Part shown: positions 1-7,613 of the stretch, one piece after another
How the letters are laid out: each line of letters starts with the position of its first letter
Position numbering within the stretch: position 1 is the first letter of the stretch
Source: Blastococcus tunisiensis
GTDB lineage: Bacteria > Actinomycetota > Actinomycetes > Mycobacteriales > Geodermatophilaceae
Assembly (NCBI RefSeq): GCF_900112815.1
Contig: NZ_FOND01000019.1
Coordinates: forward strand, 1 to 64,000
DNA length: 64,000 nt
Reading direction: 5' to 3'
Program-made: the position numbers and the translations under genes
The notes under the pieces: generated by a model
What the model was told of the DNA's origin: nothing
The model's database searches: none
Seen by the model: the letters and a program-made list of their open reading frames with translations, nothing else

Positions 1-306
1 GTCCGGGAGTGCGGTCGCTTCGGGGTCAACGTGCTCGGGTCGACCCAGTCCGCTCTTGCGCTGGGGTTCGCCAAGAAGGGCGGGACCGGCAAGTTCGACG
101 GTGTTCACTGGGAGCTGCACGACGACCGGCCCCGGCTGCCGGGGGCCCCGGGGTGGCTGGCCTGCGAGGTCACGAGCCTGGTCGACGGTGGGGACCACGT
201 CGTGGCTCTCGGCACGGTCGTAGCCGCGGGAACCCTCGACGGCCGGCCGCTGACGTACCACGGTCGGGTGTTCGGCACCCACGCCCATCTCGAGGAGTCG
301 GCGTGA
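1..306 (+). CDS. Flavin reductase-like domain protein (C-terminal part)
   Basis: The reading frame is open from the first base, so the gene starts upstream of the window. The visible 101 codons carry the FGVNVLG stretch typical of FMN-binding flavin reductase domains, followed by a KFDG segment, an ACEV strand and a closing strand near YHGRVFG. Such proteins reduce FMN or FAD with NAD(P)H or bind flavin for a partner oxygenase. The stop overlaps the GTG start of ribBA by four bases, so the two are probably co-transcribed, which fits a flavin-using enzyme beside riboflavin synthesis. The exact substrate cannot be told from this fragment. Confidence 0.8.
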   Translation, partial: VRECGRFGVNVLGSTQSALALGFAKKGGTGKFDGVHWELHDDRPRLPGAPGWLACEVTSLVDGGDHVVALGTVVAAGTLDGRPLTYHGRVFGTHAHLEESA

Positions 307-1556
307 CCACCCGGCAGCCGCCGGCCGAGGCGGTGCAGCATGCCGTCGCGGCCCTGGCCGAGGGCCGGATGGTGATCGTGGTGGACGACGCCGACCGGGA
401 GGACGAGGGCGATCTGATCCTCGCCGCCGAGTGCGTGACCGAGCAGCAGATGGCGTTCCTGGTACGCCACACGACAGGGATCATTTGCGTCCCGATGCGC
501 GCCGACCGCGCCGAGGGGCTGCGGTTGCCGCAGATGACCGCGGACAACACCGACGCGCACGGCACCGCGTTCACGGTGACGGTCGACCACGTCGACACGG
601 GCACGGGCGTCTCGGCGGCAGACCGGGCACGGACGGTGCGTGCACTCGCCTCCCCGGCCACCCTTGCGGACGAGCTGCGCCGGCCGGGGCACATCTTCCC
701 GCTGCGAGCTCGGGAGGGTGGCGTGCTGGTCCGGGCGGGGCACACCGAGGCCGCCGTCGACCTGACGACCATGGCCGGACTGTCGGGCGTCGGGGTGATC
801 GGCGAGATCGTGGACGAGGACGGGTCGATGCGCCGCGGCGCCTCCTTGGCCGCGTTCGCCGCCGAGCACGACCTGCCGGTGCTCGCCATCGCCGATCTCA
901 TCCGGTACCGGCGGGCCACAGAGCAGCTGGTGGAGCTGGTCGCCAGCTCGCAGATGCCGACGAAGTTCGGGGACTTCCGGGCGCTGGCCTACCGCAGCAC
1001 CCTGGACGGAAGCGAGCACCTGGCGCTGGTCCTCGGGGACGTTGCGGCAGCGGGACGGACCGAGGGCGGCGCACTGGTCCGCGTGCACTCGGAGTGTCTC
1101 ACCGGCGACATCCTGGGCTCCCTACGCTGCGACTGCGGCGGACAGCTAGAGCAGGCGCTGCGGGCCGTGGCCGCGGAGGGCTGCGGCGCGGTAGTCTACC
1201 TGCGCGGACACGAGGGCCGCGGCATCGGGCTGGCGCACAAGATCCGCGCTTACGCCCTGCAGGAGCAGGGTCTGGACACCGTCGATGCCAACACCGCCCA
1301 AGGGCTGCCCGCGGACTCACGCAGCTACGGAGTGGGTGCGCAGATCCTGGGTGATCTCGGCATCACTCGGCTGCGGCTGATCACCAACAACCCGGCCAAG
1401 TTCGGAGGGCTGGACGGCTACGGCCTGACCGTCGCCAGCAGGGTGGCCCTGCCGGTGGTGGAGACACCGCACAACGTCCGGTACCTGCGCACCAAGCAGG
1501 AGCGGATGGGCCACGTCTTGGAGGTGTCTTCGTCCGACTGGCTACGGGACGGCTGA
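303..1556 (+). CDS. ribBA: Bifunctional DHBP synthase / GTP cyclohydrolase II
   Basis: This 417-residue enzyme feeds riboflavin synthesis from both sides. The N-terminal RibB half makes 3,4-dihydroxy-2-butanone 4-phosphate from ribulose 5-phosphate; the C-terminal RibA half opens GTP. RibB signatures are DREDEGDL near residue 35, a TGVSAADR segment and RPGHIFPL near 125. RibA signatures are VHSECLTGD, the zinc-binding cysteines in SLRCDCGGQ, LRGHEGRGIG and the closing TNNPAKFGGL. The GTG at 303 is chosen because it gives the usual family start and a four-base overlap with the flavin reductase stop; the frame stays open further upstream only because of high GC. No FMN riboswitch can be seen since the operon begins outside the window. 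Confidence 0.96.
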   Translation: MTTRQPPAEAVQHAVAALAEGRMVIVVDDADREDEGDLILAAECVTEQQMAFLVRHTTGIICVPMRADRAEGLRLPQMTADNTDAHGTAFTVTVDHVDTGTGVSAADRARTVRALASPATLADELRRPGHIFPLRAREGGVLVRAGHTEAAVDLTTMAGLSGVGVIGEIVDEDGSMRRGASLAAFAAEHDLPVLAIADLIRYRRATEQLVELVASSQMPTKFGDFRALAYRSTLDGSEHLALVLGDVAAAGRTEGGALVRVHSECLTGDILGSLRCDCGGQLEQALRAVAAEGCGAVVYLRGHEGRGIGLAHKIRAYALQEQGLDTVDANTAQGLPADSRSYGVGAQILGDLGITRLRLITNNPAKFGGLDGYGLTVASRVALPVVETPHNVRYLRTKQERMGHVLEVSSSDWLRDG

Positions 1557-1680
1557 GACGCCGGGGACTCCCCGTCGGCATCCGTATGGAACCGTGCAGG
1601 AACCAGATAACGGTTCCCGCCCCGGGTAAAGTGTGGGCAGTATCCCGATCGGCGGCGCTGCCAGGCCTGTGAGCTGGCCT

Positions 1681-1726
1681 TTTGCTCCCCCGATTGGACT
1701 CGAACCAATAACCCTGCGATTTGATC
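1681..1726 (-). other. tRNA 3'-end-like fragment, possible attachment-site relic
   Basis: Read on the minus strand, this segment has a 5-bp T-stem around the loop TTCGAGT (ATTGG/CCAAT) followed by CGGGGGAG, which resembles the T-arm and 3' acceptor strand of a tRNA. The matching 5' acceptor half is absent and the would-be anticodon arm does not fold properly, so this is not a full tRNA gene. Fragments of this kind are often left where integrative elements recombine at tRNA 3' ends. No integrase adjoins it here, so the att-site idea is inference. The rest of 1557-1934 shows only short repeats of CGCGTT and no gene. Confidence 0.4.
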
Positions 1727-1934
1727 TTGCGCGGTTTGGTCGCGTTGGGACGCGTTGAAACCGCAGCTCAGGCCTGATCTGAAGCGTTGGCTGCCCCTGT
1801 GGGGGACGACTGGGAACGGGTGTATTGGGTGCCTAAAGAGTCCCGATCCCGGCAGTCGCGCGCTTACGACCACTCCCTCCGGCTTGACCTGATTGGGGCG
1901 CTCGATGGCCTCGAGCTCCGGGCATGCTGATCGA

Positions 1935-2687
1935 ATGATGGCGCTCCGTTTCGATCATCAGAGCGGGGGCCGAGCAATGGCGGCGGCCGGGGTCCTCGGG
2001 CCCTTCTTCTGTGTGGACGAGCGCAGGGCACCCGACTGGACCTGCTGGGCCGCGCTGAGCGCCGACGCGAAGGCGCTCCGCCTCCGGACCGACGAGGTCC
2101 GTGCCGTGCTCGCCGCCGGCCCGGGGTCTCCGGACGTCGAGCCCGGGGTGGTTGCTTCGCTCACCCATCTCGGACTGGTCGCCCGGTTGGTCTCGCCGCT
2201 GCTGGGGGCGGCGCTGCTGTCGGGCGTGCTGCCCGTGACGCCGGTCGAGGACGTGCACATCGATCTCACAGGTGCGAACCCGCTCCCCCTGGCGTTACCG
2301 GCGACCTCAGCGGTCGCCATTGGTAGCGCCGAGGAACTGGCCGCGGCCTTCCAGCTCCATTGGCTGACGCCCGCCGTCCGCCCGTTCACTCGTGCGGTGC
2401 GCGCCTTCTGGTCCGTCTCCCCCCGGGTGCTCGAAGGCAACGTGACCTCCGCGGTCGCCGGCGCGCTGCGGATGGCCGGGACCGCTCGTCCCGAGCTGGC
2501 CGCGCGGGCCGACGCCGTCCTGGACGCGCTGCTCGGCTCCGGGCCCCTGGCGGGCACAGGGCGGCGGCGTGACGACGGCTCGTTCGTGCGGCGCTCCTGC
2601 TGCTTGTTCTACCGGCTGCCCGGCGCGGGGATCTGTGGTGACTGCGTCCTCGACGCACGAGCGCGAGGAGACGAGAACGGCGCGTGA
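1935..2687 (+). CDS. FhuF-like (2Fe-2S)-binding protein
   Basis: About 250 residues. The C-terminus carries two adjacent cysteines followed by a CxxC pair (CCLFYRLP...ICGDC), the signature of the FhuF C-terminal domain, which holds a [2Fe-2S] cluster and in FhuF reduces ferric-siderophore iron. The N-terminal part is Ala/Leu-rich as in this family and has the LGPFF start motif. The start could be ATG 1935, 1938 or 1977; I chose 1935 because LGPFF is usually preceded by a short helix. It is followed 17 bases later by a cobalamin riboswitch that belongs to cbtB, so the two are probably not one transcript unit under that switch. Substrate unknown. Confidence 0.75.
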   Translation: MMALRFDHQSGGRAMAAAGVLGPFFCVDERRAPDWTCWAALSADAKALRLRTDEVRAVLAAGPGSPDVEPGVVASLTHLGLVARLVSPLLGAALLSGVLPVTPVEDVHIDLTGANPLPLALPATSAVAIGSAEELAAAFQLHWLTPAVRPFTRAVRAFWSVSPRVLEGNVTSAVAGALRMAGTARPELAARADAVLDALLGSGPLAGTGRRRDDGSFVRRSCCLFYRLPGAGICGDCVLDARARGDENGA

Positions 2688-2704
2688 GCCCGGTGGCGGC
2701 CGGG

Positions 2705-2875
2705 TGTAGCGTCACCCGCGCCGCAGTGTCAGGGAAGCCGGTGCAACACCGGCACGGTCCTCGCCACTGTGACCGGGGAGCGGACCCCCACGACACCACT
2801 GGTCGCCACACGGCGACTGGGAAGGTCGGGGCGAGCATCGATCCGGGAGTCAGGAAACCTGCTGCGGCGCGTACT
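2705..2875 (+). promoter_or_regulatory. Cobalamin (AdoCbl) riboswitch upstream of cbtB
   Basis: The B12-box GCCACTG lies at 2763, preceded by the conserved GGGAAGCCGGTGCAA element and followed by GACCGGGGAGC and the closing GGGAGTCAGGAAACC. These are the hallmark blocks of the cobalamin riboswitch in the right order and spacing. It sits about 40 bases before cbtB and should repress the cobalt uptake genes when adenosylcobalamin is abundant. Confidence 0.93.
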
Positions 2876-2915
2876 GCTGCATTCCACGAGGCATGGATGA
2901 AAGGACTCCTCCCGC

Positions 2916-3119
2916 ATGACCTCTCTTCAGCACGCTCAGCCGTCCTCCGCTCACACTCGGATCCAGGTGCCCGCCTGGGCCTGGGCGCTCACGCTGCTCG
3001 CCATCTTCGCGCTGTACCTGGTCGCGCAGGACAACGGCGTCGTTCTCGCCCAGTTCGGTGACACCGCGCACGAGTTCTTCCACGACGCCCGGCACTCGCT
3101 GGGCATGCCCTGCCACTGA
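2916..3119 (+). CDS. cbtB: CbtB-like cobalt transporter subunit
   Basis: A 67-residue protein with one membrane segment (about residues 20-37) and a His/Cys-rich tail: His52, His56, His60, Cys66 and His67, ending in GMPCH. This is the CbtB pattern, thought to gather cobalt for the CbtA membrane partner. AAAGGA lies about 10 bases before the ATG. It follows a cobalamin riboswitch and precedes cbtA by 10 bases, the standard arrangement of this B12-regulated cobalt uptake system. Confidence 0.92.
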   Translation: MTSLQHAQPSSAHTRIQVPAWAWALTLLAIFALYLVAQDNGVVLAQFGDTAHEFFHDARHSLGMPCH

Positions 3120-3129
3120 GGCGGCGGTC

Positions 3130-3873
3130 ATGACCGGGACCCTCCACCGTCCCCACACGCTGCAGCCGCCTCCGTTCGCACCGCTCCTCGGCCGCATGGT
3201 CCTGGCCGGCCTCGTCGCCGGCGCGCTGGCCGGGATCTACTCCCTGCTCGTCACCGAGCGCGCGATCGCACCGGCCCTCGACCTGGAGGAGACTCGCGCG
3301 GCAGCCGAGAGGGGCGCTCACGACCATGGCGGGGCGCTGTTCAGCCGCGGTGAGCAGCTCGTCGGCGGTTTCCTCGGGACCCTGCTGGCCGGCGTGGTGC
3401 TTGCGGTGGTCTTCGCGGCCGTCTATGCGCTGGTTCGCCATCGGCTGCCCGGCCACACCGATCTGGCCCGGGTGTGCCTGCTCGCCGGGATCGGTTTCGG
3501 CATCTTCGCCCTGCTGCCGGCGCTGAAGATCCCGGCCAACCCGCCGGCCGTCGGTGACCCCGCGACCGTGGGCACCCGCACAGCGGTCTACGGGGCCGTC
3601 CTCCTGTGCGGCATCGTCTCCGCGATGCTGGTCGCGGCGCTGGTCAGCTTCCTGCGCAGCCGCGCAGTGAGCACCGCCGCGACGGCCACCGTCGCCGTGG
3701 GGACGCTCGCCGTGCTCCTCGGTCTCGTCCTCGGCCTGCTCCCCGGCAGCCCCGACCCGATCGCCGCGGACGTCCCTGCTGACGTGGTGTGGGACTTCCG
3801 GGTCGCCTCGCTGGGTCAGCTCGCCGTGCTGTGGACGACCCTGGGTCTGGCCGGCGGCTGGCTTGTCGACTGA
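3130..3873 (+). CDS. cbtA: CbtA-like cobalt transporter subunit
   Basis: A 247-residue integral membrane protein with about five to six hydrophobic segments, starting at residues 24-44. Between the first and second lies a hydrophilic stretch with a His-rich piece (GAHDHGGALFSRGEQ), followed by the LPALKIPANPP signature of CbtA. The family mediates predicted cobalt import for cobalamin synthesis and is found with CbtB behind B12 riboswitches, as here. ATG 3130 is chosen over an upstream in-frame start because it follows the cbtB stop by 10 bases and avoids overlap. Confidence 0.92.
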   Translation: MTGTLHRPHTLQPPPFAPLLGRMVLAGLVAGALAGIYSLLVTERAIAPALDLEETRAAAERGAHDHGGALFSRGEQLVGGFLGTLLAGVVLAVVFAAVYALVRHRLPGHTDLARVCLLAGIGFGIFALLPALKIPANPPAVGDPATVGTRTAVYGAVLLCGIVSAMLVAALVSFLRSRAVSTAATATVAVGTLAVLLGLVLGLLPGSPDPIAADVPADVVWDFRVASLGQLAVLWTTLGLAGGWLVD

Positions 3874-4055
3874 CCCGCCCATCGATCGGCAGCTGACCGG
3901 GTGCGCGCATCTCCGGTTCGGAGCGTGTTCGACCCGATCACGACGTGCGTGACCGGACCTGCCTCGTCGACCCCGATCCGCCCTGGCCATGGGCAGTCGA
4001 ACGGGCATGCGAGTGGGAAGGCATGAAGGTGGGACAGCGCCCGGGGGCATGACGG

Positions 4056-5069
4056 TTACGGGATGAGTACGGCACGGCCGAGTACCCGGCCGGCGCGCAG
4101 GTCGTCGAGCACCTGCTGGACGTCTTCCAGCGGGTGCCGGGTCACGCGGGTGACGAGCCGGCCTCGAGCGGCGAGGTCGAGGGCCTCCACCAATTCGGAG
4201 CGGCGGTTGCCCACCGACGTGACGATGCGCTGTTCCGGCACGACGAGCGACAGTGGATCGAATTCCACCCGGTCGAAGCTGTAGCCGACATAGACCAGGG
4301 TGCCGCGCTTGGCGAGGGATGCCAGCGCAGCGGCGCCGGTGGCCCGAGTACCGACCAGTTCGAAGACCACGTCGGCCCCGGCCCCGCCGGTCGCCGCGCG
4401 GATCGCGGCGGCCACGTCCTCGCTGGCGGCGTTCACCGTCGTCTCGGCGCCCAGCTCGCGCGCCAGTGCCAGCCGCTCCGGATTGCGAGCGACGGCGATG
4501 GGTCGCGCTCCCGCCTCGCTCAGCATCTGCACGAGCGCGAGGCCCACTCCACCGGTGCCGTAGACCACCGCACTGGAGCCGGAGGTGAGTCCGGCCACGT
4601 CGACCGCGTGGAGTGCCGTGGTGCCGCTGCAGCAGAGAGCGGCCGCCTCCGCCAGGTCGAGTCCCGAGGGAACGGGCACGGTCGCCGACGCCGGGACGAC
4701 GACCTGCTCGGCGAACCCCCCGTCGGTGCCGAAGGCCAGGAAGCCCAGCGGGGCGTCGCAGAGATGGTCATCCCCGGTCCGGCACCACCGGCAGCGGCCG
4801 CAGGCATGCAGGTAGTGCACCGCGACCCGGTCACCCGGCTGGACGTGCTCGACAGCCTCGCCGACCTCGGCGACGACGCCCGCGACCTCGTGGCCGAGGG
4901 TGATCGGCGTCCGGCCCGGGGTGAGCAGCCCGTCCAGGAAATGCAGCTCGGTGCCGCAGACCCCAGCCGCCGCAACGTCGATCAGCACGTCCCACGGGCC
5001 TGGCCGAGGCGCCTCGACGTCCTCCGTCCCCAACGGTCGACCGACCTCGTGAAACCGCACAGCACGCAC
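4056..5069 (-). CDS. Zinc-dependent alcohol dehydrogenase under TPP riboswitch control
   Basis: A 337-residue medium-chain dehydrogenase. Catalytic zinc ligands are Cys38 and the GHE at 59-61; the structural zinc site is Cys90, Cys93, Cys96 and Cys104. An NAD(P)-binding GTGGVG follows in the Rossmann half. It would oxidise an alcohol or polyol; the substrate cannot be read from sequence. The GTG start is preceded by GGGAGG five bases upstream, and that Shine-Dalgarno lies at the 3' edge of a TPP riboswitch, so translation should fall when TPP is high. This ties the enzyme to thiamine metabolism, perhaps to a thiazole or pyrimidine alcohol, but that is inference. No downstream partner on the same strand. 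Confidence 0.9.
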   Translation of the reverse strand: MRAVRFHEVGRPLGTEDVEAPRPGPWDVLIDVAAAGVCGTELHFLDGLLTPGRTPITLGHEVAGVVAEVGEAVEHVQPGDRVAVHYLHACGRCRWCRTGDDHLCDAPLGFLAFGTDGGFAEQVVVPASATVPVPSGLDLAEAAALCCSGTTALHAVDVAGLTSGSSAVVYGTGGVGLALVQMLSEAGARPIAVARNPERLALARELGAETTVNAASEDVAAAIRAATGGAGADVVFELVGTRATGAAALASLAKRGTLVYVGYSFDRVEFDPLSLVVPEQRIVTSVGNRRSELVEALDLAARGRLVTRVTRHPLEDVQQVLDDLRAGRVLGRAVLIP

Positions 5070-5076
5070 AGCTGCC

Positions 5077-5165
5077 TCCCTACGCCGGCATGACCCGGAC
5101 AGGTTCGAACGGTCGGCGGCTCCAGCCGCCCTCTCAGCCCATTCGGATGGGCTCCCGCGATACGG
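5077..5165 (-). promoter_or_regulatory. TPP riboswitch (THI element) of the alcohol dehydrogenase
   Basis: Read on the minus strand the segment shows CGGGAGCCC, then GGGCTGAGAGGG, then GACCGTTCGAACCTG, TCCGGGTCATGCCGGCG and GTAGGGAGG. These are the conserved THI-box blocks in order. The last block doubles as the ribosome binding site of the dehydrogenase, and an upstream GCCTC (5171-5175) could pair with its GAGGC. This suggests translational control. Confidence 0.92.
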
Positions 5166-5227
5166 CGGCGAGGCTACCGCCAGGGTCCGAAGCGGCGCGC
5201 CCCGAGCCGGCTGTTACGTTCGCGGCG

Positions 5228-5304
5228 TACGTGGCACGGGGTGTCCCGCCCGGGACTGAGAACACACCCGTCGAACCTGCTCCAGTTGACACTGGCGAAG
5301 GGAT
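5228..5304 (+). promoter_or_regulatory. TPP riboswitch (THI element) of thiM-thiE-thiD
   Basis: The plus strand shows ACGGGGTGTCCC, GGGACTGAGA, ACACCCGTCGAACCTG, CTCCAGTTGACACTGG and CGAAGGGATG, the THI-box order. The AAGGGA at its 3' end lies about 10 bases before the thiM ATG and is the likely ribosome binding site. It lies about 60 bases from, and points away from, the TPP riboswitch of the dehydrogenase. Confidence 0.92.
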
Positions 5305-5313
5305 GTCACCGGC

Positions 5314-6126
5314 ATGTCCGGATTCAGCACGGAAGTCATCGACCTGCGCGCTGCCCGCGAGGCGTTGTGGGAGACCGCGCCCCTGGTGCACTGCCTGACC
5401 AACACCGTGGTCCAGGCTCTCACCGCCAACGCGCTTCTGGCCGTCGGTGCCGCGCCGGCGATGGTGGACGCCCCCCAGGAGGCCGGCGACTTCGCCGCCG
5501 TCGCCTCGGCCGTGCTCGTCAACGTGGGGACGGTGCACGAGCGCACCGCCGAGGCGATGCGGCTGGCCGCGCGTTCGGCCGGGAAGGCCGGGACGCCGTG
5601 GGTCCTCGACCCGGTCGCCGTCGGTGCCCTGGCCTACCGCACCGCGCTGGCCGCCGAGCTGGTCGAACTCCGCCCCACGGTGGTGCGCGGCAACGCCTCG
5701 GAGGTGATGGCCCTGGCCGGTGCCGGAGCCGGGGGCCGGGGCGTGGACAGCACGGCGGGCGCCGATGACGCAGGGAGGGCCGCCGTCGAACTGGCCCTGC
5801 GCACCGGCGGGGTCGTCGCCGTCAGTGGCGAGGTCGACCTGCTCACCGACGGACAGCGGACGGTCCGGGTCGGGGGTGGTTCGGTCCTGCTCACGCGGAC
5901 GACGGGTGCCGGCTGTGCTCTCGGTGCGCTGGTCGCCGCCTATCTGGCGGTCACCGACGACCCCTTGCTGGGTGCGGTCGCCGCGCACGCGCACGTCGCG
6001 CTTGCCGCCGAGCGCGCCGCGCGTACCGCCGCCGGACCGGGGACCTTCGCGCCCGCGTGGCTCGACGCCCTCGACGCGGTCGACGGGGAGACGCTGGCGA
6101 CGGCCGACGTGCGTCTCACCGCATGA
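5314..6126 (+). CDS. thiM: Hydroxyethylthiazole kinase
   Basis: A 270-residue kinase that phosphorylates 4-methyl-5-(2-hydroxyethyl)thiazole, salvaging the thiazole half of thiamine. Family marks are VHCLTNTVVQ near residue 26, PAMVDAPQEA near 48, WVLDPVAVGA near 95, RGNASEV near 128 and the glycine-rich RTTGAGCALGAL near 195 with the catalytic Cys. It is the first gene behind a TPP riboswitch and overlaps thiE by four bases (ATGA), so the three salvage genes form one operon. Confidence 0.97.
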   Translation: MSGFSTEVIDLRAAREALWETAPLVHCLTNTVVQALTANALLAVGAAPAMVDAPQEAGDFAAVASAVLVNVGTVHERTAEAMRLAARSAGKAGTPWVLDPVAVGALAYRTALAAELVELRPTVVRGNASEVMALAGAGAGGRGVDSTAGADDAGRAAVELALRTGGVVAVSGEVDLLTDGQRTVRVGGGSVLLTRTTGAGCALGALVAAYLAVTDDPLLGAVAAHAHVALAAERAARTAAGPGTFAPAWLDALDAVDGETLATADVRLTA

Positions 6127-6797
6127 GGCCGCCGTTCGATCCGACGCTGTACCTGGTCACCGACACCGGCCTCTGCCGGCCGCGGTCCGTGGCCGACGTC
6201 GTCCGCGCGGTGGTGGCCGCTGGGGTCACCGCCGTGCAGGTGCGGGACAAGCACGCCTCCCGCAGGGAACTGCTGGCGCTCACCCGCACGGTGCAGGCAG
6301 CGGTGGTCGACCACCCCGGCGTGGCGGTCGTCGTCAACGACGCGGTGGACGTCGCGGTGCTGGCCGATGCCGACGGGGTCCACGTCGGCCAGGACGACCT
6401 GCCGGTCGAGGAGGTGCGGGCCCTGATCGGTGCGGACCGGCATCTGGGGCTCTCCGTCTCCTCGGCAGCCGAGCTGGACGCGGCCCTGGCGTTGCCGCCG
6501 GGAACGGTGGACCTCGTCGGGTTGAGCCCGGTCTGGGAGACTCCGGTCAAGCCCGACGCCGGCCCGGCGCTCGGCCCTGCCCGCGCCGCCACGCTGGCGA
6601 CCGCGGCCCGTGCAGGCGGGCTGATAGCGGTGGCGATCGGCGGCATCACCCTCGATCGCGCCGCCGAGGCCGCAGCCACGGGCGTCGACGGCATCTGCGT
6701 CGTCGCCGCTGTCTGCCCGGAAGCCGATCCCGCGGGGGCCGCTCGACGACTCCGCGAGGAGATCGTCCGCGGGCGTCTGGCGCAGGTGGCTCGATGA
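6123..6797 (+). CDS. thiE: Thiamine-phosphate synthase
   Basis: A 224-residue TIM-barrel enzyme that joins HMP-pyrophosphate and thiazole phosphate to thiamine phosphate. Recognisable parts are VQVRDKHASRRE (pyrophosphate/pyrimidine site), VVNDAVDVA, ADGVHVGQDDLP, GLSPVWETPVKP and AIGGITLDRAAE near the C-terminus. The ATG at 6123 is set by a four-base overlap with thiM; the gene also overlaps thiD by four bases. Length is normal for ThiE. Confidence 0.97.
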   Translation: MRPPFDPTLYLVTDTGLCRPRSVADVVRAVVAAGVTAVQVRDKHASRRELLALTRTVQAAVVDHPGVAVVVNDAVDVAVLADADGVHVGQDDLPVEEVRALIGADRHLGLSVSSAAELDAALALPPGTVDLVGLSPVWETPVKPDAGPALGPARAATLATAARAGGLIAVAIGGITLDRAAEAAATGVDGICVVAAVCPEADPAGAARRLREEIVRGRLAQVAR

Positions 6798-7603
6798 CGG
6801 CCGTGGCGCTGACCGTCGCGGGCAGCGATCCCAGTGGCGGCGCCGGGGTCCAGGCCGACCTGAAGACGTTCAGCGCACTGGGCGTCTACGGGACCGCCGT
6901 AGTCACCGCGCTGACCGCGCAGAACACCCGCGGAGTCACCGGGGTGCACGGGGTGCCGGCGCCGTTCGTCGGGCTGCAGCTGCGGACCCTGCTCGACGAC
7001 GTCGAGGTCCACGCCACCAAGCTCGGCATGCTGGGGACCGCCGAGGTGGTGCGCGAGGTGGCCGCCGTGCTCGCCGAGCGCCGTCCGGGCCCCGTCGTCT
7101 GTGACCCCGTGATGGTCGCCACGAGCGGGGACCGGCTGATCGACGAGGCCGCGGTGTCCGCCGTCCGCGACGAGTTGTTGCCGCTCGCCGACCTGGTCAC
7201 ACCGAACGTGCCTGAGGCCGCGGCACTGCTCGACGTCGCCCCGGCCACCGACGTCGACGCCCTCCCGGAGCAGGCCGTCGCCCTCCTGGCGCTGGGTCCG
7301 CGCGCCGTGCTGCTCAAGGGCGGGCACCTCGGCGGCCCGGAGAGCGTCGACGTGCTGGCCTCCGCACACGGTGTGCACGTCACCCGGCGCCCGCGTGTGC
7401 CCACGACCGCGACCCACGGCACCGGATGCACGCTGTCCTCGGCGATCGCTGCGCTCGCGGCCCGCACACCGGGCGCCGCCTGGCCGGTGCTCGTCGACGG
7501 CGCCCGCGACTACCTGCAGCGGGCGCTGCAGGCCGGCGGTGAACTCGGCATCGGCTCGGGCCACGGACCCGTACACCACTTCGCCGGGATCTGGCCGGAC
7601 TGA
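6794..7603 (+). CDS. thiD: Hydroxymethylpyrimidine / phosphomethylpyrimidine kinase
   Basis: A 269-residue ribokinase-fold enzyme that phosphorylates HMP and HMP-phosphate to HMP-pyrophosphate. Marks are TVAGSDPSGGAGVQAD at the N-terminus, ALTAQNTRGV, VCDPVMVATSG near 100, TPNVPEA near 135, LLKGGHL, and THGTGCTLSSAIAA with the catalytic aspartate region replaced by the usual GTGC loop. ATG 6794 overlaps thiE by four bases; an upstream open frame is an antisense-free shadow of thiM. Last gene of the riboswitch-controlled salvage operon; it ends 10 bases from a convergent pseudogene. Confidence 0.97.
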   Translation: MTAVALTVAGSDPSGGAGVQADLKTFSALGVYGTAVVTALTAQNTRGVTGVHGVPAPFVGLQLRTLLDDVEVHATKLGMLGTAEVVREVAAVLAERRPGPVVCDPVMVATSGDRLIDEAAVSAVRDELLPLADLVTPNVPEAAALLDVAPATDVDALPEQAVALLALGPRAVLLKGGHLGGPESVDVLASAHGVHVTRRPRVPTTATHGTGCTLSSAIAALAARTPGAAWPVLVDGARDYLQRALQAGGELGIGSGHGPVHHFAGIWPD

Positions 7604-7613
7604 CCGGCTGTGG

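Noticed and set aside
9-302. Upstream extension of the ribBA open frame
   Set aside because: The stretch lies in another frame of the flavin-reductase-like gene, is Arg/Gly-rich and lacks family similarity; the RibB domain starts at GTG 303.
1681-1760. A complete tRNA gene on the minus strand
   Set aside because: The 5' acceptor strand and D-arm are missing and the anticodon stem does not pair.
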